The notes under the pieces are model-generated. The model was given only the letters and a program-made list of their open reading frames with translations. It was not told where the DNA came from and did not search any database. The position numbers and the translations under genes are program-made. This document shows, in pieces, positions 35,044-44,533 of a DNA stretch of 46,950 nucleotides; positions within the stretch are counted from its first letter, which is position 1; each line of letters opens with the position of its first letter. Origin of the DNA: Fidelibacterota bacterium (GTDB lineage Bacteria; Fidelibacterota; Marinisomatia; Marinisomatales; UBA1611); NCBI GenBank assembly GCA_029936885.1, contig JAPYRR010000004.1, forward strand, positions 3,224-50,173, written 5' to 3'.

Positions 35044-35464
35044 ATTAAAATTACTATTAACAAATCAAGAATTAATTCCAGATAGTAAGGATTGGGCTTT
35101 GCTTATTTTAAGAGTCATTCCATCCTTTTTTTTATTTTACAATCACGGAATGGACAAAATAACGGCTGGTCCAGAAACTTGGGGATGGCTTGGTGGAGCA
35201 ATCCTATCATTGATTGGGATTTCGTTTGGACATGTTTTATTTGGATTTCTAGCAGCATTGAGTGAAGGTGTAATGACTTTACTCGTTTTAGTAGGATACA
35301 AAACCAGGCTTGCTTCTTTTTTTATAATGATGACAATGTTTCTTGCTGGCATTTATCATTTATCTGAGGGAGAAAGTCCAGAATCTGCTTTCATTTATTT
35401 TATAATTTATTTCGTTTTGTTCTTGAGAGGCTCTGGCCAATTCAGTATAGATGAAAGAATTTGA
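35036..35464 (+). CDS. DoxX-family membrane protein
   Basis: I start this at ATG 35036 (142 aa), because GAGGAGAAAG sits ~6 nt upstream; the track start at 35012 adds eight residues from inside the previous gene. Four membrane segments are evident (LLILRVIPSFFLFYNHGMDK, GAILSLIGISFGHVLFGFLAALSEG, ASFFIMMTMFLAGIYHL, IYFIIYFVLFLRG). RVIPSFFLFYNHGMDKI matches the DoxX/DoxD signature. DoxX proteins are integral-membrane oxidoreductase-associated proteins of uncertain role. Confidence 0.88.
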   Translation: MNKLKLLLTNQELIPDSKDWALLILRVIPSFFLFYNHGMDKITAGPETWGWLGGAILSLIGISFGHVLFGFLAALSEGVMTLLVLVGYKTRLASFFIMMTMFLAGIYHLSEGESPESAFIYFIIYFVLFLRGSGQFSIDERI

Positions 35465-35467
35465 CGT

Positions 35468-36493
35468 ATGAATGCTGTACGAATCCATGACCACGGCGGG
35501 ACAAATGTCCTAAAATGGGAGAAAATACCAAAACCTAAATTGTCATCAGGACAGGTTCGTGTTGATATAAAGGCAACTTCATTGAATCATTTGGATATAT
35601 GGGTTCGGAAAGGAATTCCCGGTGTACCACTTCCCTTAGTTACAGGTAGCGATGCGTCAGGCGTAATTTCTGCTGTGGGGGAAGGCGTAGATGATTCTCG
35701 GATTGGGAAAAAGGTTATGATTCAACCTTTGGTTTATTGTGGCGACTGTAAAGCTTGTTGCACTGGGAAAGAAAATATATGTGAATCTATGTGTATTATG
35801 GGAGAGAATTCTCAGGGCGTGAATGCTGAACAAATTGTTGTAAATATAAATCAAATAGTTCCATTTCCAGATCATTTAAGTTTTGAAGAAGCAGCGTCAT
35901 TTGCATTAGTGGCCCAAACTTCATATCAAATGTTAGTAAATCGTGCAAATCTTCAAAAGAATGAAACCATTATGATTTGGGGAGCAAGTTCGGGCGTTGG
36001 GAGTATGGCTATTCAAATAGCAAAAGCAAAAGGTGCGCGAGTAATTGCCATTGCTGGGACATCTGGAAAATGTGAAAAAGCGAAGTCTCTTGGTGCCGAT
36101 GAAATAATTAATTACAGAAAAGATGATATTTTAGATAAAGTCAATTCCTTCACGAATGGAAGAGGTGCGGATGTAGTTTTTGAACATGTGGGCGAATTAA
36201 CCTGGAAAAATTCAATGAAAAGCCTAGGACGTGGCGGGAGGGTTGTTACGTGCGGATCAACCACTGGATTCAAAGCCGAAATAAATTTGACGCATTTATT
36301 TTTCAAACAGCAATCAATCTTGGGTTCGACTATGGGATCAAAATCTGCATTTAATAAAGCCTTGTCTTTATTAAACGATGGTAAAATAAAGCCGGTAGTT
36401 GACCGTATATTTCCTATATCAAAAATTCCAAATGCACATAAATATTTAGAATCCGGGAAACAGTTCGGAAAGGTAGTTTTATCCTATGAATAA
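35468..36493 (+). CDS. Zinc-type MDR alcohol dehydrogenase/quinone oxidoreductase
   Basis: This 341-aa protein belongs to the medium-chain dehydrogenase/reductase superfamily. The structural zinc site CGDCKACCTGKENIC is present (~93-107), and the NAD(P)-binding GASSGVGSMAIQIAKAKG follows (~174). It also has GSDASGVISAVGEGV and SLNHLDIWVRKG. In the catalytic zinc positions the usual Cys near residue 40 is replaced (SLNHLD), as in quinone-oxidoreductase-like members, so catalysis may not need zinc. It probably reduces or oxidises a small carbonyl or quinone compound. The substrate is unknown. It starts 3 nt after doxX and overlaps the next gene by 8 nt. Confidence 0.9.
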   Translation: MNAVRIHDHGGTNVLKWEKIPKPKLSSGQVRVDIKATSLNHLDIWVRKGIPGVPLPLVTGSDASGVISAVGEGVDDSRIGKKVMIQPLVYCGDCKACCTGKENICESMCIMGENSQGVNAEQIVVNINQIVPFPDHLSFEEAASFALVAQTSYQMLVNRANLQKNETIMIWGASSGVGSMAIQIAKAKGARVIAIAGTSGKCEKAKSLGADEIINYRKDDILDKVNSFTNGRGADVVFEHVGELTWKNSMKSLGRGGRVVTCGSTTGFKAEINLTHLFFKQQSILGSTMGSKSAFNKALSLLNDGKIKPVVDRIFPISKIPNAHKYLESGKQFGKVVLSYE

Positions 36494-37067
36494 ATTAATT
36501 ATCATTTTATTTCCTGTTTTGGTTTTGGGTAATTTTGATTATGTCTCTAACGGGTTTGGATTGGATATTGGCTCTAGTGGTTCAGGTATTTTTATTATGA
36601 GGAACTATAGCCATAGTTCAGAACGATATTCTTTGAATGGTGAATTACGTTACTATGATATCAAAGCTGATGATGAAACGATTGTTTACGATTATTATAC
36701 AGGACAATATAAAACCTTAGGTGGTAAAAGTCTTTTTATGTTGCCAGCGTTCATTGGTGTAAATTATTATCCATTTGTGGGTAAAATTGAAAACAATTTT
36801 TCTCCCTTTATAACAGCAAAAGGAGGAATGTTGACCACAGTTGATGGTCGGGAATTTGGATCTTTTAGTGAAAGATGGAAAAATTCCGAAATCCAATTTT
36901 CACCGGGTGGATTTCTGGGAGTTGGAATTGATTTCAAAATGGTCGGCCAATCCACAGTAATGGTTATGGTTGGATTTGAATTTCTACCGTTAAAGAAAAT
37001 AGCCGATGGGAAGAATAATTATTCAGGATTCTTAATTCATCTCTCATTTAACAGAAGAGCAAAGTGA
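36486..37067 (+). CDS. Small exported beta-barrel-like protein of unknown function
   Basis: This 193-aa protein has a signal peptide MNKLIIILFPVLVLG followed by strand-rich, aromatic-rich sequence with Gly turns (GLDIGSSGSGIFIMRNYSH, MLPAFIGVNYYPFVG, GFLGVGIDF, YSGFLIHLSFN). This looks like an outer-membrane eight-stranded barrel, but no family is certain. It overlaps the dehydrogenase by 8 nt and the rsmE GTG start by 4 nt. Confidence 0.72.
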   Translation: MNKLIIILFPVLVLGNFDYVSNGFGLDIGSSGSGIFIMRNYSHSSERYSLNGELRYYDIKADDETIVYDYYTGQYKTLGGKSLFMLPAFIGVNYYPFVGKIENNFSPFITAKGGMLTTVDGREFGSFSERWKNSEIQFSPGGFLGVGIDFKMVGQSTVMVMVGFEFLPLKKIADGKNNYSGFLIHLSFNRRAK

Positions 37068-37768
37068 TTCCTGATAAAGCTTTTTTTGTTAATCCCAAAA
37101 TGGTGATTGGGAACGCATTTCATTTAGATAAAAACGAATCAAATCATGCCACACGAGTTCTCCGACTAAATCCTGGGGATGAAATCTGTCTCTTAGATGG
37201 TTTTGGAATGGGGTACCATGCCGTCATTGATATTGTTGGGGATAAAGTTAGCGGGACCCTAAAGAGAGAATATCTAGAGTATGGTGAGAACCCATGTTCA
37301 ATTATATTAGCATCAGCTTTGATAAAACGGGACAGGTTTGAATTATTGTTAGAAAAAGCCACAGAATTAGGTGTAACTGAGATTCAACCTATGATAATGG
37401 AACGATGTGTTAAAAGGACCTTGAATATTGAAAGATGCCAAAAGATTGTCATTTCGTCTGCGAAACAATGCCGAAGAAGTCGATTCCCTTTATTGAAAGA
37501 GCCATTGGATTTGGATACATTTTTAACACATAGGAATGGAAAAATAATTTGTGGACACATGAATTCAGAAAAAACATTATCTCAATTAAATTTAGTTTCT
37601 GATGATCATATTACTGTATTAATTGGACCGGAAGGAGATTTTACAGAAAATGAGATGGAAAAAATGAAAGATGTGGGTGTATTATTTTTTAATCTGGGGG
37701 AAAGACGTCTCCGAGCAGAAACGGCTGCATTAAATACTCTTTCCGTTTTGAATGAATTATTAAACTAG
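37064..37768 (+). CDS. rsmE: 16S rRNA m3U1498 methyltransferase
   Basis: This 234-aa RsmE starts at GTG 37064, overlapping the previous stop (GTGA). It has the N-terminal PUA-like part (HLDKNESNHATRVLRLNPGDEICLLDG), LIKRDRFELLLEKATELGVTEIQPM, and the SPOUT/trefoil knot motifs LIGPEGDFTENEME and FNLGERRLRAETAAL. It methylates U1498 in the 30S decoding region. The length is normal. Confidence 0.95.
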   Translation: MIPDKAFFVNPKMVIGNAFHLDKNESNHATRVLRLNPGDEICLLDGFGMGYHAVIDIVGDKVSGTLKREYLEYGENPCSIILASALIKRDRFELLLEKATELGVTEIQPMIMERCVKRTLNIERCQKIVISSAKQCRRSRFPLLKEPLDLDTFLTHRNGKIICGHMNSEKTLSQLNLVSDDHITVLIGPEGDFTENEMEKMKDVGVLFFNLGERRLRAETAALNTLSVLNELLN

Positions 37769-37777
37769 GGAGATACC

Positions 37778-38122
37778 GTGGAAGATTGTTTATTTTGCAA
37801 AATAATTAATGGAGATATTCCAGCAGATAAAGTATTCGAGAATGAAAGACTTTTGGCATTTCGGGATATAAATCCGGCCGCACCCACCCATATTTTGATT
37901 ATTCCGAAAATTCATATTTCTACTTTGAACGATCTTCAGCCGGAACATAATGGTTTAATGGGGGAATTAGTTAGTACCGCCTCCGAAATAGCGAAACAGG
38001 AAGGAATTGCGGAAGCGGGCTATCGAACCGGATTTAATTGCAATGAAGCCGGTGGACAAACTGTATTTCATATCCATTTACATTTAATGGGCGGACGCAC
38101 ATTTTCTTGGCCACCAGGGTAA
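37778..38122 (+). CDS. HIT-family (HINT-like) nucleotide hydrolase
   Basis: This 114-aa protein starts at GTG 37778 behind GGGAGA. It has the HINT opening CLFCKIINGDIPADKVFEN with a Cys pair, HILIIPKIHISTLNDL, and the histidine triad HIHLHLMGGR (His98, 100, 102). HINT proteins hydrolyse phosphoramidates such as AMP-lysine. The length is typical. Confidence 0.95.
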   Translation: MEDCLFCKIINGDIPADKVFENERLLAFRDINPAAPTHILIIPKIHISTLNDLQPEHNGLMGELVSTASEIAKQEGIAEAGYRTGFNCNEAGGQTVFHIHLHLMGGRTFSWPPG

Positions 38123-38242
38123 TCATTTAATAAAATTTCATTCACCAATAGGCAAATTCAAAAAGACATTAGAATAGAATCCTGTGGTGGATATCCGGAC
38201 TTAAAACCTGTAATTTCCTTACCCACATTCTAACCAGCACTC

Positions 38243-41200
38243 ATGTATATATCTGAATTAAAAATGCATGGCTTCAAATCTTTTGCCAATAAGGAAGTCA
38301 TGAAACTTGGCCGAGGCATTACCACCGTAGTGGGGCCAAATGGGTGTGGTAAGACGAATATCGTTGATGCTATACGTTGGGTGTTGGGTGAGCAAAAATA
38401 TAGTGTACTCCGTAGCGGGAAAATGGAAGATGTGATTTTTAATGGTGCCCAAGGAATCAAACCACTTGGCGTTTGTGAAGTTTCCATGACTGTCCACAAT
38501 AACGCAGGAAAACTGCCTGTAGAATATAATGATATTGAAATAGCCCGCAGAGTTTATCGAAGTGGCGAATCAGAATATTACCTCAATAAAACTAAATGTC
38601 GATTGAAAGATATTATGGACCTTTTTGTAGATACGGGAATGGGATCTGATGCGTATTCAGTAATCGAATTAAAAATGATTGAACAAATTTTGTCTGAAAC
38701 AGGCGATGATCGACGGAATATGTTTGAAGAAGCTGCGGGAATTCATAAATACAGAAGTCAACGAAAAACTACGTTAAGAAAATTTGAAGCTACAAGAACT
38801 GATTTAGAAAGGATTAAAGATATTATCGCAGAAGTAGAGCAAAAGGTGAATAGTCTCGGACTTCAACTCAAGAGATTTAAGCGACATGCCTCCTTATCAG
38901 AGACGCTTGAAGTAAAGGATTTAGAGCTGGCATTTATTCAGATTCATAGATACAATTCAATTGCTGCACCCCTCCGAGTCAGAATAAAAGAATTCCAACA
39001 TTTAAGAGAATCAAAAACTTCAGAATCATCTAATCACGAAAAAGAATTAGAGCGATTTCAATCTGATTATAAAAAGCAGGAAACAGAATTGAATTCTATG
39101 CAATTAGTCATGACTGAAATGAACAAAACTCGAGAAATGATTAGGAATAAAATACTCGTTTGGACAGAACAGGGACGTGGATCAATATTAACAGTGGACC
39201 GATTAGAACGTGAACACGGAACTAACGATTCAAAGATTGAAAGTCTGAAACAATTAAGTCTCGATTTTGACAAGGAAATGACAGATCTGGATCCTACCAT
39301 TGATACCCAACTAGAGTCATATAAAAATGTAAAAGATGCATTCAATAAAATTGAAACAGCATATCAAAAAACTGTCCAAGAATTAGATAGGACTCAGAAT
39401 GATCGTTGGGAGTTGCAACGCAAACTTGCGAATGATCGATCTTTGTTTGACAGGACTGAAGCTTTAGTCGAAGATAAAGAAAATGTAATTAAAAATTTAA
39501 AAGAGCAAATCAGATTACAAAAAATTAAAGAAAAAACTAACAAGCAACTTTTGATTCAATTACGAAGTGATAGAAAAGAAGCTGACACAAATTTATCAAT
39601 TGTAAAAAAAGAATTAGAAAAATCAGAAAATATATTGATTGAATTAAAGGGCCGGCGAGAAAATATTTCTGAAGAAAAACATACTGTTTCCGCACAGATT
39701 CAATCTTTAACAGGCCAACACGAATTTTATAATGAATTAGTGGAATCGCGAGAAGGATTCCCCCAGGGAACTAGATATGTTCTAGAAAACCCGAAATCGT
39801 TTCCCGGTGTCTTAGGTACTGTGGCAGATATGTTTCAAGTTGATGAAGAATATCGTGATGCTATGGAATCTGGGCTAGGTGATTTATCCCATTGTTTAAT
39901 ATCGACTGATAAAAAAGAAGCTATTTCAACACTTGAAAAAGCAAGAGAAAACCAGGCCGGCGATTTTACTATAATTCCATTAAAAGAAGCGACATCCCTC
40001 AAGGTAAAATTGAATGAAATACCAAATAATAAATTGGTATTAGGACGCGCATCTGACTTAGTCAAAACAAGTAAAGAATTGGTTCCATTAACTGAATATT
40101 TATTAGGCAATTTGTTAATTGTAACTGATTTACAAAATTCTCTACAATCTAAGGATTTAGAAGGATGGGGATTGGTTGACCTTTCAGGAGCATACTCAGG
40201 TAGTGATTTAATCCTTAAAAGTCGGCAAGTTTCTGAACATGGTAATTTAATGGGTCGTCAGAAAAAACTGGATTCTATTTCAGACGAATTAACAAACCTT
40301 TTGGTAAGTGAAAAAGATTTAGTAAAAAAATCAAAATCGTTATTTGAAGAAATTCAATCCAACCACACCCATGTAAAAGCAAACCGTCGTTCAGTAGAAA
40401 AATGTGTTCAGATTTTGGCACCATTAGAAACAGAAGTAATCCGATGTGAATTCAAGGAATCTCAGATTTCAGAGTTAATTCAATCTGGCAAAGTGGAATT
40501 AGAAAAATCAAATTCATTATTACGTGACTCTACCCAAGCATTAAAACTGCTAAAGCCTACTATGGATAAGGCTCAAAAGTCCCTTGATTCATTTCAATCT
40601 AAAGTGGACAAAGCTAATGAAAAAATGCTGGCTGCCCGAAAAGAACGAGATGATTTTCAACAAAAGGTACAAGATCTTAGAATCAATTTAATTGAATTGG
40701 AGACAAGAAGGGATCAACTCAATTTTAAGAAATCATCAGGAGATGAATCTTGCCAAGAATTAAGCATCCGGCAAAATAAAATTAATTCAGAAGTTAAAGA
40801 ACTTGATGCTAAAAAATTAGAATTGGATGGTGATATTGAATTAGGTGAAAAAGAATTAGGTAAATTGGATGCTCAGATTCAAAAACAGCGATCTATTTTA
40901 GATTTAAAACAATCCGTTTATCGTGAAACATATCAAAATATTGAAGAAGTTCAGGCTCGAATTGCCTCCGAACAAAAAAATAGAGAACAGATTCTTGATG
41001 ATCTGAAAAGTGCAGAATTGGAAGCCACGGAAACAAATCAATTGATTCGACTGGTTCAAGAAAGAATCCGTGAACGATATAATAACCATGTTCCAAAAGA
41101 ATTAATTGTTGACGATACCGAAGAACAGTTAGAATTTGAAATCCAAAAAATTCAAAGAAGTTTGGAAAGTATTGGGCCGGTGAATATGGCAGTTCAAGAT

Positions 41201-41764
41201 GAGCATGATGAAGAAAATGAAAGATTAGAGATCTTGTCGGTTCAGAGAGATGATCTCATTGAAGCAGAAGGAAATCTAAGGGAAACAATTCGTAAGATTG
41301 ATAAAGTAGCTCGAAAAAGATTTCAGGAGACTTTTGATCTAATTAAATCAAATTTTGAGAAATTATTTCAATTATTTTTTGAAGGCGGAGTTGCTAATTT
41401 GAAATTGATCGGTGATCCAGATCCATTGGAGGCTGATATTGGAATTGAAGCACAACCTCCCGGAAAGAGGAATACATCTTTGCGTTTACTTTCCAGCGGC
41501 GAAAAAGCTCTAACAGCTATCTCACTTCTTTTTGCCATATACCAGGTTAAACCAAGTCCCTATTGTATTTTGGACGAGGTAGATGCGCCACTGGATGATG
41601 TGAATATTCATAAATTTACTCGTGTTCTATCCAAATTTTGTGACGAAACACAATTTATCATTGTAACCCATAATAAATTAACGATGGAAATCGCAGACTA
41701 TATGTATGGCGTGACCCAGGAAAAGAAAGGGATTTCACAACTCGTATCTGTGAAATTTGAATAA
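38243..41764 (+). CDS. smc: Chromosome segregation protein SMC
   Basis: This 1173-aa protein is full length for bacterial SMC. Walker A is GPNGCGKTNIVDAIRWVLGEQ (~31-38), followed by YYLNKTKCRLKDI. Long coiled coils run from ~165 to ~500 and from ~670 to ~1000. The hinge is ~505-650 (FPGVLGTVADMFQVDEEYRD...). The signature LRLLSSGEKALTAISLLFA (~1083) and Walker B YCILDEVDAPLDDVN (~1107) close the ATPase head. With ScpA/ScpB, not in this window, it compacts and helps segregate the chromosome. A ~120-bp gap precedes it, with no clear promoter boxes. Confidence 0.97.
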   Translation: MYISELKMHGFKSFANKEVMKLGRGITTVVGPNGCGKTNIVDAIRWVLGEQKYSVLRSGKMEDVIFNGAQGIKPLGVCEVSMTVHNNAGKLPVEYNDIEIARRVYRSGESEYYLNKTKCRLKDIMDLFVDTGMGSDAYSVIELKMIEQILSETGDDRRNMFEEAAGIHKYRSQRKTTLRKFEATRTDLERIKDIIAEVEQKVNSLGLQLKRFKRHASLSETLEVKDLELAFIQIHRYNSIAAPLRVRIKEFQHLRESKTSESSNHEKELERFQSDYKKQETELNSMQLVMTEMNKTREMIRNKILVWTEQGRGSILTVDRLEREHGTNDSKIESLKQLSLDFDKEMTDLDPTIDTQLESYKNVKDAFNKIETAYQKTVQELDRTQNDRWELQRKLANDRSLFDRTEALVEDKENVIKNLKEQIRLQKIKEKTNKQLLIQLRSDRKEADTNLSIVKKELEKSENILIELKGRRENISEEKHTVSAQIQSLTGQHEFYNELVESREGFPQGTRYVLENPKSFPGVLGTVADMFQVDEEYRDAMESGLGDLSHCLISTDKKEAISTLEKARENQAGDFTIIPLKEATSLKVKLNEIPNNKLVLGRASDLVKTSKELVPLTEYLLGNLLIVTDLQNSLQSKDLEGWGLVDLSGAYSGSDLILKSRQVSEHGNLMGRQKKLDSISDELTNLLVSEKDLVKKSKSLFEEIQSNHTHVKANRRSVEKCVQILAPLETEVIRCEFKESQISELIQSGKVELEKSNSLLRDSTQALKLLKPTMDKAQKSLDSFQSKVDKANEKMLAARKERDDFQQKVQDLRINLIELETRRDQLNFKKSSGDESCQELSIRQNKINSEVKELDAKKLELDGDIELGEKELGKLDAQIQKQRSILDLKQSVYRETYQNIEEVQARIASEQKNREQILDDLKSAELEATETNQLIRLVQERIRERYNNHVPKELIVDDTEEQLEFEIQKIQRSLESIGPVNMAVQDEHDEENERLEILSVQRDDLIEAEGNLRETIRKIDKVARKRFQETFDLIKSNFEKLFQLFFEGGVANLKLIGDPDPLEADIGIEAQPPGKRNTSLRLLSSGEKALTAISLLFAIYQVKPSPYCILDEVDAPLDDVNIHKFTRVLSKFCDETQFIIVTHNKLTMEIADYMYGVTQEKKGISQLVSVKFE

Positions 41765-41765
41765 A

Positions 41766-42821
41766 ATGACATCCATTATCGAGTTTTTCCAAACCTATAA
41801 AATTTTAAGCACTTGGCTAGCTCCTAGTTTAATTGTCTCTGGTGGGATTGTGCTGGGAATGATTTTTAAACAAGTTGTTCATTCCCGACTTAAAAAGGCA
41901 GCATTAAAATCTGAATGGGAAGGAGATGATGTGATTCTCAATGCAGTGGAATCCCAAATTATCCTTTGGTTTTTCTGGGCCGCATTATCACTTGCTCTTC
42001 GAAATGTTGAAATTGTGGAACCCTTTGGACTCTATGTATCCAAATTTCTAATAATTATTCTGATTGCATCCATAACCCATGCTGCCGCGAAACTCATTGT
42101 TGGGCTTCTAGATCTATGGTCTAAGAAGCAAGGCGGCGGATTCCCATCCACAACCATGTTTACAAATTTTGTATGGGTTACGGTTTACATTATTGGTTTA
42201 CTTGTTATTTTGGATGCTTTGGATATTTCCATAGCGCCCATGCTCACTGCTTTAGGAATTGGTGGTTTGGCTGTCTCTCTAGCATTGAAAGATACCTTAA
42301 CAGATGTTTTTGCTGGTCTCCATATTTTATTAAGTAAAAAAGTACAACCGGGCGATTTCGTTAGTCTTGATTCTGGAGAAATGGGATATATCCAGAATAT
42401 TACCTGGCGGAATACCAAAATGCTGGAGCGGACAAATAATATAATTCATATTCCGAATACCAAATTATCTAAAGCTATTATCAAGAATTATGATAGTGGC
42501 GATGCGAGTTTTTCAGTAAAAATTCCAGTGGGAGTCGGCTATAATTCAGATTTAGATGTTGTAGAAAGAATCGTGATGGAAGTAGCAAATGAATTACATC
42601 AATCAATGGATGAAACAAATAAAAAGTCAGAGCCAGCGTTTAAATTTCGCGGATTTGGCGAATCTAGTATTGATTTTATGGTTTATTTCCGAGGAAATAA
42701 ATATGGTGACCAGAATCCAATCATTCATGAGTTTGTGAAAAAACTCCATAAGCGCTTCAACGAGGAAGGGATTGAGATCCCCTTCCCAATGCGGACTGTG
42801 ATTCAGCGAAACGAATCATAA
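41766..42821 (+). CDS. MscS-family mechanosensitive ion channel
   Basis: I use ATG 41766 (MTSIIEFFQTYKILSTWL) rather than the track's TTG 41757, which overlaps the smc stop. The ~351-aa protein has four or so membrane helices, then the pore helix LDISIAPMLTALGIGGLAVSLALKDTLTDVFAGLHIL and the beta domain SKKVQPGDFVSLDSGEMGYIQNITWRNTKML, both diagnostic of MscS. The end IEIPFPMRTV is the conserved MscS C-terminal motif. It releases osmolytes under hypo-osmotic shock in the inner membrane. Confidence 0.94.
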   Translation: MTSIIEFFQTYKILSTWLAPSLIVSGGIVLGMIFKQVVHSRLKKAALKSEWEGDDVILNAVESQIILWFFWAALSLALRNVEIVEPFGLYVSKFLIIILIASITHAAAKLIVGLLDLWSKKQGGGFPSTTMFTNFVWVTVYIIGLLVILDALDISIAPMLTALGIGGLAVSLALKDTLTDVFAGLHILLSKKVQPGDFVSLDSGEMGYIQNITWRNTKMLERTNNIIHIPNTKLSKAIIKNYDSGDASFSVKIPVGVGYNSDLDVVERIVMEVANELHQSMDETNKKSEPAFKFRGFGESSIDFMVYFRGNKYGDQNPIIHEFVKKLHKRFNEEGIEIPFPMRTVIQRNES

Positions 42822-43187
42822 ATGAAAACTTGGCTGATTGTTGGGGCATCTCTAGCTGGATTAGCCGTTTTGTTGGGCGCGTTCGGCGCCCATGGATTAA
42901 AATCTAGAGTTTCACCTGAAGACCTTCTCATATTTGAGACTGGAGTCCGATACCATATGTACCACGCGCTTGGATTATTGATCATTGGTGTAATTGGGTT
43001 TCAGGTTTCCCAAGATGTGATTCAAATTCCAGCTTATTTATTCACTGCAGGAATAATAATCTTTTCCGGTAGCCTATATTTACTTGTGTTTACTCATACC
43101 CGTTGGCTGGGTGCCATAACACCCATTGGCGGTCTTTGTTTTATTGTGGGTTGGCTGCTTCTAGCTTTTAATCTATATAAAGCCTAG
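42822..43187 (+). CDS. DUF423 small membrane protein
   Basis: This 121-aa protein starts directly after the mscS-like stop. It has four membrane segments and the DUF423 motifs LGAFGAHGLKSRVSPEDLLIFETGVRYHMYHALGLL and FSGSLYLLVFTHTRWLGAITPIGGLCFIVGW. The function is unknown, but it is found widely in bacteria as an inner-membrane protein. Confidence 0.93.
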   Translation: MKTWLIVGASLAGLAVLLGAFGAHGLKSRVSPEDLLIFETGVRYHMYHALGLLIIGVIGFQVSQDVIQIPAYLFTAGIIIFSGSLYLLVFTHTRWLGAITPIGGLCFIVGWLLLAFNLYKA

Positions 43188-43198
43188 GGGACATTAAA

Positions 43199-44533
43199 AT
43201 GTCTTCGACAAAGCGTGTTCTAGGGTTATTTGACGCCACATCTATGGTGACTGGCAACATGATTGGTTCTGGCATTTTTTTACTGGCAGGATACGCTGCT
43301 GCTCCAGTCCCTAATGATTTTACCCTTATCATGGCTTGGATAGGTGGTGGATTCATGGCGCTATTAGGTGCATTTGCCATTGCCGAATTATCTACACGAT
43401 TTCCGGAAACAGGTGGAGACTTTTTGTATTTACATAAAGTTTTCGGCCCATTCCCTGCATTTTTGTATGGATGGATGAGCCTCGTTATTTTTGAGACAGG
43501 ATCTATCGCAGTATTGGCTCTTTTTTCAGCAAAATATTTTCACCAGTTTTTTCCAGGATCTATGGCACTATCTGTACCAATGTTGGCTACTTTATTGGTT
43601 TTAGGCTTTTCCGGGATTCATTGTTTAAGAGTTGAAGTTGGATCCCGATTTCAATCCGTTCTGACAGTTCTCAAAATATTAGGCATTTTTCTAATGGTAT
43701 TTCTCTTATTTGGCGGTGAGAATACAGGATTACCAATCAAAAGCATATCCACAAACACTGATAATCCATTCATCGGATTTTCTCGTGCGTTGATACCCAT
43801 CTTTTTTGCCTACACGGGTTGGAATGTAGCAGGATATATTGGTGGTGAAATACAAAATCCACGTAAAACACTCCCAATGGCATTGATTGGTGGAACACTC
43901 ATTACGACCATTATTTATGTGATTGTAAATCTATCATTTTTAAAAGCAGCTGGATTATCAGGAATTCAAGGCCAAGAAATGGCGCCTCTTATTGCTTTGA
44001 AAGCTGTTGGGGCTGAAGAATGGACAACCTTTTTATCAATATTGATTTTTGTCAGTGTATCCAGTTCTTTATCTATTACCATTCAAACGGCAGGTGCTAG
44101 GGTGATTCAAGCCATGGGAGAGCAAGGCGTCTTTTTCCAATTTACGGGTAAAGTTCATTCCAAATTTAAAACACCGGTAAATGCAATTTTGGTTCAAGCA
44201 ATTTGGACAATTGTTTTAATGTTTGCACTGGATATCGAGAGCTTGGTTGAAGCGTCTACAGTTGTGATGATCATGTTTTCTGCATTATCCATTTCAACAT
44301 TATTAAAAGTGAATAAAATAAATTCCATACAAAAAGTAAATGATGATATTTATAGAACACCGTTTTACCCTTTTGTTCCTGTGGTTTATATCTTATGTGC
44401 AATTTATATAAGTTGGGGTGTTATTCAATTTCATCTATCTCAAGGAAGTATTTTACCCTTTTGGGGCTTGGCTTTTCTTTCCATCGGTTGTGTTGTTTAT
44501 TTTATTTGGCAAAAATGGATTTTAAATAAATGA
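43199..44533 (+). CDS. APC-family amino acid permease
   Basis: This 444-aa protein has about 12 membrane segments. The start region GLFDATSMVTGNMIGSGIFLLAG is the APC-family unwound first helix that binds the amino acid. IPIFFAYTGWNVAGYIGGEIQNPRKTLP is typical of helix 6 and the following loop. It imports or exchanges amino acids across the inner membrane. It overlaps the S-adenosylhomocysteinase gene by 4 nt (ATGA). Methionine or a related compound is a plausible substrate from that context only. Confidence 0.92.
   Translation: MSSTKRVLGLFDATSMVTGNMIGSGIFLLAGYAAAPVPNDFTLIMAWIGGGFMALLGAFAIAELSTRFPETGGDFLYLHKVFGPFPAFLYGWMSLVIFETGSIAVLALFSAKYFHQFFPGSMALSVPMLATLLVLGFSGIHCLRVEVGSRFQSVLTVLKILGIFLMVFLLFGGENTGLPIKSISTNTDNPFIGFSRALIPIFFAYTGWNVAGYIGGEIQNPRKTLPMALIGGTLITTIIYVIVNLSFLKAAGLSGIQGQEMAPLIALKAVGAEEWTTFLSILIFVSVSSSLSITIQTAGARVIQAMGEQGVFFQFTGKVHSKFKTPVNAILVQAIWTIVLMFALDIESLVEASTVVMIMFSALSISTLLKVNKINSIQKVNDDIYRTPFYPFVPVVYILCAIYISWGVIQFHLSQGSILPFWGLAFLSIGCVVYFIWQKWILNK

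Noticed and set aside
38258-38497. 79- and 89-aa minus-strand ORFs at the start of smc
   Set aside because: Both are antisense to the conserved Walker A region of SMC and have no own signals.
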